Under the pieces are notes generated by a model. That model saw nothing but the letters and a program-made list of their open reading frames with translations, was not told the origin of the DNA and made no database searches. A stretch of DNA of 32,102 nt, from contig NZ_LMOG01000018.1 in the NCBI RefSeq assembly GCF_001423495.1, positions 730,188-762,289 on the forward strand, written 5' to 3'. Shown piece by piece: positions 7,750-18,369 of the stretch. Position numbers and translations under genes: made by a program. This DNA comes from Xanthomonas sp. Leaf131. GTDB lineage: Bacteria > Pseudomonadota > Gammaproteobacteria > Xanthomonadales > Xanthomonadaceae. Each line of letters begins with the position of its first letter. Position 1 is the first letter of the stretch.

Positions 7750-10107
7750 ATGCCTGCCCTGCCCCCGCATTCGAACGACCAGGCGGAGGTTCCTGCCGCA
7801 CCGGCAACCGCGTCGGTCGTTGCTGCGGAGTTGCCGGCCGATAGCGCGTCACAAGCTGGCGTCATCGACGCTGGCTCGCCAACCACCGGCGCAATCAACG
7901 CGAGCCCGGTCACTGCCGGCATGGTCAGGCCCGACGAACACCCCGATGCCACGCGCGCGCGCCTGTTGGCCGAAGCGCTCGATGGCAGCAGCAGCGCGAT
8001 TCTGATCTGCGATCTGCAATCGCGTCTGCTATACGCCAACGACGGTTTCCAACGCATGTTCGGCTACACCGAAGCCGAGCTGGTCGGCCAGCGGCCGTCG
8101 GATGTGCTCACCCGCGCACAGAGCGACCAGGGCGAAGTGGCGCGCATCCGCGATCGCGCCGATGCCCTGCAGCAGACCCAGGCCGACCTGCTGGTCTATC
8201 GCAAGGACGGCACCCCGCTGTGGATCTCGCTCAACTTCAATCCGATCTACGACGCCAGGCATAACCCCTCGCATTACGTGGCGGTGCTGACCGACATCAC
8301 CGACACCAAGATGCACGAGGTGCTGCAGCACCGCGTGCTGGAGGCGCTGGTGCAGGAGCGCCCGCTGATTGACGTGATGACCTTGATCTGCACCGAGGTC
8401 GAACGCATCGCACCGGACGTGCTGGCCACGGTGATGAGCGCAGACAACCAGGGCTGCCTGCATTCGCTGGCCGCCCCCAGCCTGCCACCCGAATACGCCG
8501 ATGCGGTGAACGGGTTGAAGATCGCGCCTGGCGCAGGCGCCTGCGGTACCGCGGCCTGGCGTGGACGCGCGGTCATGGTGGAAGACATCGCCAGCGACCC
8601 GCTGTTCGCAGCGTATCGCGACCTGCTGTTGCCGATGGGTTTGCGCGCCTGCTGGAGCACACCGATCCGCTCCAACAGCTCGCGGGTGCTCGGCACCTTC
8701 GCGCTGTATTACCGCAAGGCGCAACGTGCCGATGCCTGGCATGTGCGGCTCACCGAACTGTGCCAGCAGTTGTGCACGCTGGCGCTGGAGCGCGAACAGA
8801 TCCGCCAACGCGTGCATCAACTGGCCTTCTACGACGCACTGACCGGCCTGCCCAACCGCATCATGTTCAGCGCACGCGCCGAGCAGGCGTTGACGCAAGC
8901 CGAATACGCCAGCGAACCGGCCGCGTTGATGTTCATCAACATCGATCGCTTCAAACTGATCAACGACAGCCAGGGCCATGCCGCAGGCGATGGTCTGTTG
9001 CGCGACATCGCGTTGCGCATCGGCGAACAGTTGGCCGCCACCGCCATGCTGGCGCGCCTGTCCGGCGACGAATTCGCACTCGCCCTGCCGCAATGCAGCG
9101 CCGAACAGGCCAGCGCCACCGCAGAGCGTTTACTCGGCGCGATTGCCGGGCCACTGGTGGTCGGCCACATGACCGTGCACCCGTCCGCCAGTGTCGGCGT
9201 GGCGATGTTTCCCGAAGACGGACGCGACATCAACATCCTGCTGCGGCATGCCGATCTGGCAATGAATCGCGCCAAGCAGGAAGGCGGCGGCCGTTTCCGC
9301 TTCTTCAGCGCCGACATGAATCGCATGGCGCAGGAGCGCGTGGCGCTGGAAGCCGAGTTGCGCCAGGCCATCGGCCGCGACCAATTGCAATTGCACTATC
9401 AACCGCAGCTGCATAGCGCCGCGCCGCACGCGCTGTACGGCGTGGAAGCACTGTTGCGCTGGAATCATCCGCAGCTCGGCGCCGTGTCGCCTGCACGGTT
9501 TCTGCCCGTTGCCGAAGAGCAAGGCATGATGCCGCAGCTCAACGATTGGGTGCTGCGCCGCGCATGCCAGCAGGTCGCCGACTGGCGCAAGCGTGGCGTG
9601 CCGGTGGCGCGCGTGTCGGTGAATCTATCGGCCAGCAGTTTCGAAAGTCCGCGCATGCTCAGCGACCTGCTCAGACTCATCGCCGACATGGGCGTGCTGC
9701 CCTCCGACCTGACGCTGGAAATGACCGAAAGCGTGATGCTGTCCGGGCAACCCGGCGTGCTGGAAAACCTGCACGCGATTCGCGAAGCCGGCATCTCGTT
9801 GTCGCTGGACGACTTCGGTACCGGCTATTCCAGCCTGAGCCATCTGCATCGCCTGCCGATCGACGAACTCAAGCTGGACATGAGCTTCGTGCGCGATATC
9901 GAACACAGCGAAGACGCCCGCGCGCTCACCACCTCGGTGTTGCGCATCGGCGAACATCTTCGCAAGCACGTGGTGGCCGAAGGGGTGGAAAACGAGGCGC
10001 AACGCTTGTTTTTAGCCGACCTGGGCTGCGAAGTGCTGCAGGGCTATCTGTTCTCACGCCCGCTACCGGCCGCAGCGTTGGAAGCCTGGTTGGGTGCGCA
10101 GCCTTAG
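7750..10107 (+). CDS. PAS-GAF-GGDEF-EAL c-di-GMP signalling protein
   Basis: A 785-residue predicted cytoplasmic protein: low-complexity N terminus (1-70), PAS (about 70-185), GAF (about 195-345), GGDEF (about 360-525) and EAL (about 535-780). The cyclase signature reads SGDEF (438-442) and I see no RxxD inhibitory site just upstream, so cyclase activity is doubtful. The EAL domain looks intact: EALLR (566-570), VNLSASS, LEMTES, LDDFGTG (D687, D688) and VAEGVE. The most likely activity is c-di-GMP hydrolysis tuned by PAS/GAF inputs. It begins six bases after cheB and probably belongs to the cheR-cheD-cheB operon, tying c-di-GMP turnover to chemotaxis. No transmembrane segment is evident. Confidence 0.93.
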   Translation: MPALPPHSNDQAEVPAAPATASVVAAELPADSASQAGVIDAGSPTTGAINASPVTAGMVRPDEHPDATRARLLAEALDGSSSAILICDLQSRLLYANDGFQRMFGYTEAELVGQRPSDVLTRAQSDQGEVARIRDRADALQQTQADLLVYRKDGTPLWISLNFNPIYDARHNPSHYVAVLTDITDTKMHEVLQHRVLEALVQERPLIDVMTLICTEVERIAPDVLATVMSADNQGCLHSLAAPSLPPEYADAVNGLKIAPGAGACGTAAWRGRAVMVEDIASDPLFAAYRDLLLPMGLRACWSTPIRSNSSRVLGTFALYYRKAQRADAWHVRLTELCQQLCTLALEREQIRQRVHQLAFYDALTGLPNRIMFSARAEQALTQAEYASEPAALMFINIDRFKLINDSQGHAAGDGLLRDIALRIGEQLAATAMLARLSGDEFALALPQCSAEQASATAERLLGAIAGPLVVGHMTVHPSASVGVAMFPEDGRDINILLRHADLAMNRAKQEGGGRFRFFSADMNRMAQERVALEAELRQAIGRDQLQLHYQPQLHSAAPHALYGVEALLRWNHPQLGAVSPARFLPVAEEQGMMPQLNDWVLRRACQQVADWRKRGVPVARVSVNLSASSFESPRMLSDLLRLIADMGVLPSDLTLEMTESVMLSGQPGVLENLHAIREAGISLSLDDFGTGYSSLSHLHRLPIDELKLDMSFVRDIEHSEDARALTTSVLRIGEHLRKHVVAEGVENEAQRLFLADLGCEVLQGYLFSRPLPAAALEAWLGAQP

Positions 10108-10111
10108 CGGG

Positions 10112-10147
10112 TTGCAGTCTTGGCGGTTTGCAGTCTTGGCGGTTTGC
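10112..10147. repeat. Tandem repeat, 16-bp unit, about 2.25 copies
   Basis: TTGCAGTCTTGGCGGT occurs at 10112-10127 and 10128-10143 without change and a third copy begins at 10144. It starts five bases after the GGDEF/EAL stop codon. A second short duplication, GCTGGTGGTACT at 10202-10213 and 10221-10232, follows. Both lie in the gap between two convergent genes. Confidence 0.75.
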
Positions 10148-10250
10148 TTCAGCCTCGACGGTTGCATGCAGTGCAATCGTTAAACTTTTGATCACGCTTG
10201 AGCTGGTGGTACTCGCTTGGGCTGGTGGTACTGGAGTAAGCCGTACCCTC

Positions 10251-10340
10251 ATCCGGCGCTTTGCGCGACCTTCTCCCGATGGGAGAAGGAAACCAAAGCC
10301 CCTCTCCCTGCGGGAGAGGGGTTGGGGTGAGGGTACGGGC
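10251..10340. repeat. REP-like element with two hairpins between convergent genes
   Basis: Outer inverted ends (CGTACCCTCA near 10252 and TGAGGGTACG near 10328) enclose two perfect hairpins: CCTTCTCCC-GAT-GGGAGAAGG (10269-10289) and CCCCTCTCCC-TGC-GGGAGAGGGG (10299-10321). This CCTCATCC...GGGGTGAGGG layout is typical of dispersed intergenic repeats in Xanthomonadaceae. It may act as a bidirectional transcript end for the convergent genes on either side, neither of which has a classical terminator. Confidence 0.75.
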
Positions 10341-10372
10341 TTCATCCCGCACGCGCCCAATTCCTCAAGCAC

Positions 10373-11188
10373 TTACCCCACTGTCCGCTTCAACCACCCC
10401 AACAACTGCGCAGTGACGAACGCCGGATTCTCCAGCGACGCGATATGCCCGGCATCGGGCACCAACTCGTAATCGCAGCCGATCACTTCGGCCATCAGCC
10501 ACAACTCTTCCGGCGGGCGCGGAATATCGTATTCGCCACCCAGCAAGAACGTATTTGCCGGATTCAGCGCAGACAACGCCTCCAATCGATCGGCACGCCC
10601 GAAGATCAACCGGCCCAGCGGCACCACCGATGCGCGCAGCTGCTCGGCCGACATCGCCGCCAATCGCTGCGCAAACGCAGCCGGCAATGCAGAGCTCAGA
10701 TCGATACCAGGCCGAAAGAAAATCGGCACGATCGCCTCGATCAACGCAGGCGTTACCTGCCCTGCCGCTTCGATCGCATCGAGCAGACCGAAATAGCGCG
10801 TTTGCGTCGCCTGCGGTTCGGCACCCAGGAAGGTATCCATCAGCACCAGGCTGCGCACGCGCTCCGGTGCCAGCAGCGCCAGCTCGGCGCCCCACATGCC
10901 ACCGACCGACAAACCGACCACCGCACACTGCGGCAGTTCCAACGCATCCAGCAGCATCCGCATCTGCTCGGCAAGATCGCCAACCGTCTGCGTGCCATCC
11001 GGCAGCGCCGCCGATTGCCCATGTCCCCACAGCTCGGGAACGATGACCCGATAATGTTGCGAGAGTGCGTGAATCTGCGGCTCCCACATGGCCGCGTCCC
11101 AGAGATAACTGTGGCCAAGCAGCACCGGAAAACCTTGACCGTGTTGCGCGTAGTGCAGCGTTTGACCAGCGATCGTGCAAGTGGGCAT
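10373..11188 (-). CDS. Alpha/beta-hydrolase fold protein
   Basis: A 271-residue alpha/beta hydrolase of the small esterase/lactonase type. The nucleophile elbow is GLSVGG (S94), the acid is probably D221 (GGEYDIP) and the base H248 (DAGHIA); LGHSYLW near residue 25 forms the oxyanion region. No signal peptide is visible, so it is probably cytoplasmic. Substrate is not predictable; it resembles 3-oxoadipate enol-lactonase-like enzymes in general layout. It lies downstream of acnB on the same strand but beyond the acnB terminator, and converges on the GGDEF/EAL gene. Confidence 0.88.
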   Translation of the reverse strand: MPTCTIAGQTLHYAQHGQGFPVLLGHSYLWDAAMWEPQIHALSQHYRVIVPELWGHGQSAALPDGTQTVGDLAEQMRMLLDALELPQCAVVGLSVGGMWGAELALLAPERVRSLVLMDTFLGAEPQATQTRYFGLLDAIEAAGQVTPALIEAIVPIFFRPGIDLSSALPAAFAQRLAAMSAEQLRASVVPLGRLIFGRADRLEALSALNPANTFLLGGEYDIPRPPEELWLMAEVIGCDYELVPDAGHIASLENPAFVTAQLLGWLKRTVG

Positions 11189-11331
11189 TGGAAGATCATG
11201 AGAGCCGATGGGAGCGGCGCCACTCTAGACCTGTGCACTTCAGATTTTTGTTGCAGTGCGACAGTCGAGTTAACTGCGATTTGCCTTGACTCCCGACCTT
11301 GTGCAAACAAACGAAGTCACCGCTCGGAAAA

Positions 11332-11362
11332 CGAAAAACGCCCGGCATTGCCGGGCGTTTTC
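11332..11362 (-). terminator. Intrinsic terminator after acnB
   Basis: Read on the minus strand, an eight-base GC stem (CGCCCGGC/GCCGGGCG) with a three-base loop is flanked by AAAA and followed by a run of five T. It starts about 23 bases after the acnB stop codon. The flanking A and T runs could let it work in both directions. Confidence 0.92.
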
Positions 11363-11384
11363 GAGACGCAATCAAACAGCTGAA

Positions 11385-13976
11385 TCAGGCCGCGACGGTA
11401 TCCGCCACATCCTGATATTCCTGGATCTGATCGAAGTTCATGTAGCGGTAGATCTGGTCGCCACTGGTCTTGATCACGCCCACATCGGCCATGTACTCGT
11501 CCTTGGTCGGGATGCGACCCAGACGCGAGCAGATCGCCGCCAGTTCCGCCGAACCCAGATATACGTTGGTGTTGCGACCAAGGCGGTTGGGGAAGTTACG
11601 CGTGGAGGTGGAGAACACCGTGGCGCCCTCGCGTGCCTGTGCCTGGTTGCCCATGCACAGCGAGCAGCCGGGCATTTCCATGCGTGCGCCGGCTGCGCCG
11701 AAGGTGCCGTAATGGCCTTCCTTGGTCAGCTCGGAGGCGTCCATCTTGGTCGGCGGCGCAACCCACAAACGGGTGGGGATATCGCGCTTGCCTTCCAGCA
11801 ACTTGGCGGCGGCACGGAAGTGACCGATGTTGGTCATGCACGAACCGATGAACACCTCGTCGATCGCCGCACCTGCAACTTCGGACAGCGTCTTGACGTC
11901 GTCCGGGTCGTTCGGGCAGGCCACGATCGGCTCATGGATGTCGGCCAGATCGATCTCGATGACCGCTGCGTACTCGGCGTCGGCATCGGGCTGCAGCAGC
12001 TGCGGATCGGCCAGCCACTCTTCCATCTTCTTGATGCGGCGGCCCAGCGTGCGCGCATCCGCGTAGCCTTCGGCAATCATCCAGCGCAGCAGGGTGATGT
12101 TGCTGGTCAGGTATTCGATGATCGGCGCCTTGTCCAGGTGCACGGTGCAACCGGCCGCCGAACGCTCGGCCGAGGCGTCGGACAGCTCGAACGCCTGCTC
12201 CACCTTCAGATTCGGCAGGCCTTCGATTTCAAGGATGCGGCCGGAGAAGATGTTCTTCTTGCCCTGCTTGGCCACGGTCAGCAGACCGTCCTTGATCGCG
12301 TACAGCGGGATCGCGTTGACCAGATCGCGCAGGGTCACGCCCGGCTGCATCTCACCCTTGAAGCGCACCAGCACGCTCTCGGGCATGTCCAGCGGCATCA
12401 CGCCGGTGGCGGCCGCAAAGGCCACCAGACCGGAGCCGGCCGGGAACGAAATGCCGATCGGGAAGCGGGTGTGCGAGTCGCCGCCGGTGCCCACGGTGTC
12501 GGGCAGCAGCATGCGATTGAGCCAGCTGTGGATCACGCCATCGCCCGGACGCAGCGACACGCCGCCACGGGTGGAGATGAACTCCGGCAAGGTGTGGTGG
12601 GTCTTGACGTCGACCGGCTTCGGATAGGCGGCGGTATGGCAGAACGACTGCATCACCAGGTCGGCCGAGAAGCCCAGGCAGGCCAGGTCCTTGAGCTCGT
12701 CGCGGGTCATCGGGCCGGTGGTGTCCTGCGAGCCCACCGAGGTCATCTTCGGTTCGCAATAGGTGCCCGGGCGCATGCCCTCACCTTCTGGCAAACCACA
12801 GGCGCGGCCAACCATCTTCTGCGCCAGCGAGAAGCCCTTGCCGGTATCCGGCGGCACCATAGGCAGGCGGAACAGATCCGACGCCGGCAGGCCCAGGAAT
12901 TCGCGCGCCTTGGCAGTGAGGCCGCGGCCCACGATCAGCGGAATGCGGCCACCGGCGCGCACTTCGTCGAACAGCACGTCCGACTTCATCGCGAACTCGG
13001 CGATCACCTGGCCGTTCTTCAACGCCTTGCCGTCGTACGGACGCAGCTCGACCACATCGCCATGTTCCATCTGCGACACGTCCAGCTCGATCGGCAATGC
13101 GCCGGCGTCTTCCATGGTGTTGTAGAAGATCGGCGCGATCTTCGCGCCCAGGCACACGCCGCCGAAGCGCTTGTTGGGGATGTACGGAATGTCTTCGCCG
13201 GTCCACCACAGCACCGAGTTGGTCGCCGACTTGCGCGAGGAACCGGTACCGACCACATCGCCCACATAGGCGACCAGGTGGCCCTTGTCCTTGAGGTCGG
13301 CAATGGCCTGGATCGGGCCGCGCTTGCCGTCTTCTTCCGGCACGAAGGCCGCGCCGTCGCGTGCGTTCTTGAGCATCGCCAACGCATGCAACGGGATGTC
13401 CGGGCGCGTGGTCGCATCCGGTGCCGGCGACAAGTCGTCGGTGTTGGTCTCGCCCGGCACCTTGAACACGGTGACGGTCATGCTCTGCGGCACTTCCGGC
13501 TTGCTGGTGAACCACTCGGCATCGGCCCAGCTCTGCAGCACGGCCTTCGCGTGCGCATTGCCGGCCTCGGCCTTTTCCTGCACGTCGTGGAAGGCATCGA
13601 ACACCAGCAAGGTGTGCTTGAGCGCTTCGGCGGCGGTGGCGCCCAGCTCGGCGTTGTCGAGCAGATCGATCAGCGGCTGGATGTTGTAGCCGCCCAGCAT
13701 GGTGCCGAGCAGCTCGGTTGCACGCGTGGGGCTGATCAGTGCGGTTTTCTCGGTGCCGAAGGCCAGCGCGGCCAGGTACGAAGCCTTGACCTTGGCGGCG
13801 TCGTCGACGCCGGCCGGCACGCGCTGGCTGAGCAGCTCGACCAGGAACTCCGCTTCACCCGCAGGCGGGGCCTTGAGCAGCTCGATGACCTCGGCGGTCT
13901 GCTGCGCGGTCAGCGGCAGCGGCGGGATACCGAGCGCTTGGCGCTCTGCAACGTGGTGGCGATAGGCTTCCAACAT
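11385..13976 (-). CDS. acnB: Aconitate hydratase B
   Basis: An 863-residue AcnB, the usual bacterial length. It interconverts citrate and isocitrate in the TCA cycle (often also 2-methylcitrate-derived intermediates). The AcnB layout is visible: an N-terminal HEAT-like helical domain, the early-placed swivel domain ([13 protein letters not shown]), then the catalytic core with [20 protein letters not shown] and [12 protein letters not shown]. The [4Fe-4S] cysteines are in GSCMTNIG and CSLCMGN. The ATG has GGAGA a few bases upstream. It follows the vapBC pair on the same strand with only 55 bases between, so partial co-transcription is possible, and ends at a strong terminator. AcnB proteins can bind mRNA when the cluster is lost; whether this one does is unknown. 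Confidence 0.97.
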   Translation of the reverse strand: MLEAYRHHVAERQALGIPPLPLTAQQTAEVIELLKAPPAGEAEFLVELLSQRVPAGVDDAAKVKASYLAALAFGTEKTALISPTRATELLGTMLGGYNIQPLIDLLDNAELGATAAEALKHTLLVFDAFHDVQEKAEAGNAHAKAVLQSWADAEWFTSKPEVPQSMTVTVFKVPGETNTDDLSPAPDATTRPDIPLHALAMLKNARDGAAFVPEEDGKRGPIQAIADLKDKGHLVAYVGDVVGTGSSRKSATNSVLWWTGEDIPYIPNKRFGGVCLGAKIAPIFYNTMEDAGALPIELDVSQMEHGDVVELRPYDGKALKNGQVIAEFAMKSDVLFDEVRAGGRIPLIVGRGLTAKAREFLGLPASDLFRLPMVPPDTGKGFSLAQKMVGRACGLPEGEGMRPGTYCEPKMTSVGSQDTTGPMTRDELKDLACLGFSADLVMQSFCHTAAYPKPVDVKTHHTLPEFISTRGGVSLRPGDGVIHSWLNRMLLPDTVGTGGDSHTRFPIGISFPAGSGLVAFAAATGVMPLDMPESVLVRFKGEMQPGVTLRDLVNAIPLYAIKDGLLTVAKQGKKNIFSGRILEIEGLPNLKVEQAFELSDASAERSAAGCTVHLDKAPIIEYLTSNITLLRWMIAEGYADARTLGRRIKKMEEWLADPQLLQPDADAEYAAVIEIDLADIHEPIVACPNDPDDVKTLSEVAGAAIDEVFIGSCMTNIGHFRAAAKLLEGKRDIPTRLWVAPPTKMDASELTKEGHYGTFGAAGARMEMPGCSLCMGNQAQAREGATVFSTSTRNFPNRLGRNTNVYLGSAELAAICSRLGRIPTKDEYMADVGVIKTSGDQIYRYMNFDQIQEYQDVADTVAA

Positions 13977-14031
13977 GCGGATTCTCCGAAAGACAACTGA
14001 GTGAATGTGTAAATGCGAAACGTGGAATGGA

Positions 14032-14442
14032 TCAGCTCACGGGTTTGGGAACAACGATCTTCAAACCCTTGAAATAGTCGCGAAAAAAGCCCTCGTCGCG
14101 GGTGATCAGCCCGTCGCACTGGAGCATGGCGTGGGCGCCGATCAAAAAATCGGCCACCACCCGCTCGCGCTTGCCGCCGCGTGCGCGGAAGCGCTTGTTC
14201 ATATGGCCGGCGCGGACCGCCGCCGCTTCCTGGGTGGCCTCGTAACGCACGCCGATCGAGGCCAGCGTTTCCATCAGGTCGACCTGGGTATCGAGCATGG
14301 CCAGTACCTCGGCCACCACCGCATCGCAGACCACCACCTCATCGCGCGCCAGCGCATCGCCGATGCAGATCTCCGACACTTCGCCGTAGACCGGATCGCC
14401 GACCAGGATGTCGAGCAGCACCGAGGAATCCAGGGCGATCAT
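14032..14442 (-). CDS. vapC: PIN-domain ribonuclease toxin, VapC family
   Basis: A 136-residue PIN-domain protein. The acidic metal-binding residues are all present: D5 ([11 protein letters not shown]), E45 (VVAEVLAML), D98 (ADFLIGAHA) and D116 ([10 protein letters not shown]). VapC toxins are Mg-dependent RNases that cut tRNA or rRNA when freed from the antitoxin. Its ATG overlaps the stop of the upstream antitoxin gene by four bases (ATGA), the standard toxin-antitoxin arrangement. The gene is intact. It sits between acnB and acnA. The true RNA target is unknown. Confidence 0.92.
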   Translation of the reverse strand: MIALDSSVLLDILVGDPVYGEVSEICIGDALARDEVVVCDAVVAEVLAMLDTQVDLMETLASIGVRYEATQEAAAVRAGHMNKRFRARGGKRERVVADFLIGAHAMLQCDGLITRDEGFFRDYFKGLKIVVPKPVS

Positions 14443-14687
14443 GGGTCGAACGGATCCCCGGGGGCGCGGCCGCGGATGGCGCGCATGGCTTCGTCGGTGC
14501 TGGTCAGGCCGTCGACCAGCTTGAACTTGCCGCGCACCTTGCGCAGCGCCTCGCTGACGTCCTTGCGCAGGATGATGCGGCCGCCGTCGAGCTCGATCTT
14601 CAACGTAGTGCCCTTGGTCAGGCCCAGGGCATCGCGCACGGCTTTGGGCAGCGTGATCTGCCCGCGTTCGGCAACTGTGGCTTCCAT
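14439..14687 (-). CDS. vapB: AbrB/MazE-fold antitoxin, VapB type
   Basis: An 82-residue protein with an N-terminal swapped-hairpin AbrB-type DNA-binding domain (EATVAERGQITLPKAVRDALG, continuing to LKIELDGGRIILRK) and a C-terminal tail that would bind and block the PIN toxin. ATG 14687 is chosen because a GGGGG stretch lies upstream at suitable distance; ATG 14705 would add six residues but has no ribosome binding site and would give a nearly leaderless mRNA. A longer open frame beyond it has no support. It is coupled to vapC. Autorepression through the inverted repeat at 14707-14731 is likely for this family. Confidence 0.88.
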   Translation of the reverse strand: MEATVAERGQITLPKAVRDALGLTKGTTLKIELDGGRIILRKDVSEALRKVRGKFKLVDGLTSTDEAMRAIRGRAPGDPFDP

Positions 14688-14706
14688 GAAGGTGGCCCCC
14701 GGCATA

Positions 14707-14748
14707 AAGTATGCAGCGATTCTACATACTTGACTTGTCGTACTCAAG
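14707..14748 (-). promoter_or_regulatory. vapBC promoter with candidate operator
   Basis: On the minus strand TTGAGT (14747-14742) and TAGAAT (14724-14719) are exactly 17 bases apart, a good sigma-70 promoter. A perfect inverted repeat AAGTATG-N11-CATACTT (14707-14713 and 14725-14731) spans the -10 region, and a second one (CTTGA at 14729-14733, TCAAG at 14744-14748) covers the -35 side. These suit binding by the VapB AbrB-fold dimer. The site lies in the shared upstream region of acnA. Confidence 0.7.
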
Positions 14749-14839
14749 GCCACATACCCTGTCTTGCAACCGAACGTACACACTGAATTAGTCACACTGT
14801 TCAGAACAGACCTAAAGCCTGCAGCCATAGGAGTGATGC

Positions 14840-17608
<2,769 letters not shown>

Positions 17609-17636
17609 TCGCAGAGCGCGCTACGCTTAAAAACTC

Positions 17637-17673
17637 AACGACACTCCCGCCGCTCGGCGGGAGTGTCGTTTTG
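17637..17673 (+). terminator. Intrinsic terminator after acnA
   Basis: A perfect 14-base-pair stem (17637-17650 with 17657-17670), ending in GTTTT. It lies about 30 bases after the acnA stop. Confidence 0.92.
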
Positions 17674-17822
17674 CGTGACCACAAAACTCGCTGACGCTAG
17701 CCAGGTGAGCAATCGTCAGTTGTAGAGAGACAGTGCGCGCGAATGCAGCACGTCGGGGAGCTGCCCTGCCACCAGGCAACGGCCGCGCTTGCCTGGCGAT
17801 GCGCGCATGTAAAGTATCGGTC

Positions 17823-18272
17823 TCAGCGCGCCGCCGGTTCCCACTGCGCGTGATACAGCTGCCACTCTTCCTCCTGCAAGCGCCAGCCGGTGGTCACCTG
17901 ATAGGTCTGCGCCTGCTCGGGTAGCCAGCGCCCGCTGCCACCGGTCAGCAGAGCAGTGAAACGCACGCTTGCGGTGTCACCGCGCAGTTGCACATCCACC
18001 GGCCCCAGGGTCACGCCGATCTTTTGATTGCCCAGCATCTGCAACTGCATCAAGCGCCGCAACCCGGCCGCATCCAGGCCCTGTTCGCCGACAAAATCCT
18101 CCGCCACCGGTGCCATCGCATCGCCGATCGCGCGCGCCTCGATCGCCTGATGCAGTTGCTCGAGCGTCGCGCGCAAACGTTGCTCCGGCGCAGGCCGTGT
18201 GCAACCGAACAGCGCAACAAGACACAGCGCGGCACCCCACCATCGCCAGCGCAATTGAATGCTGCTCTGCAT
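17823..18272 (-). CDS. Small predicted lipoprotein
   Basis: A 149-residue protein with an N-terminal hydrophobic signal (WWGAALCLVAL) ending in a lipobox LFGC (cysteine about residue 24), so it is probably a lipid-anchored envelope protein. The rest (about 30-149) resembles an NTF2-like fold, with helices first (RLRATLEQLHQAIEARAIGDAM) and a strand-rich C-terminal half ending in WRLQEEEWQLYHAQWEP. No catalytic role can be assigned. ATG 18272 is chosen because it begins directly at the signal peptide; a longer upstream frame lacks support. It is divergent from rpfB, with about 100 bases of shared promoter region. Confidence 0.8.
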   Translation of the reverse strand: MQSSIQLRWRWWGAALCLVALFGCTRPAPEQRLRATLEQLHQAIEARAIGDAMAPVAEDFVGEQGLDAAGLRRLMQLQMLGNQKIGVTLGPVDVQLRGDTASVRFTALLTGGSGRWLPEQAQTYQVTTGWRLQEEEWQLYHAQWEPAAR

Positions 18273-18369
18273 CACACTTCGCCTTTTACATGCATGACGG
18301 TATGCTGCCACTTGCAGTCGTGCCGTGGAACACACCGCGTCACGCACAGAACACCCTGGAGGGGGGCAG

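Noticed and set aside
11286..14000. 904-residue plus-strand open frame opposite acnB
   Set aside because: Antisense shadow; acnB on the minus strand has all aconitase motifs.
14730..14758. TTGACT-N17-CATACC as an acnA promoter
   Set aside because: The -10 matches consensus in only about half its positions; too weak to call, although an acnA promoter must lie in this region.
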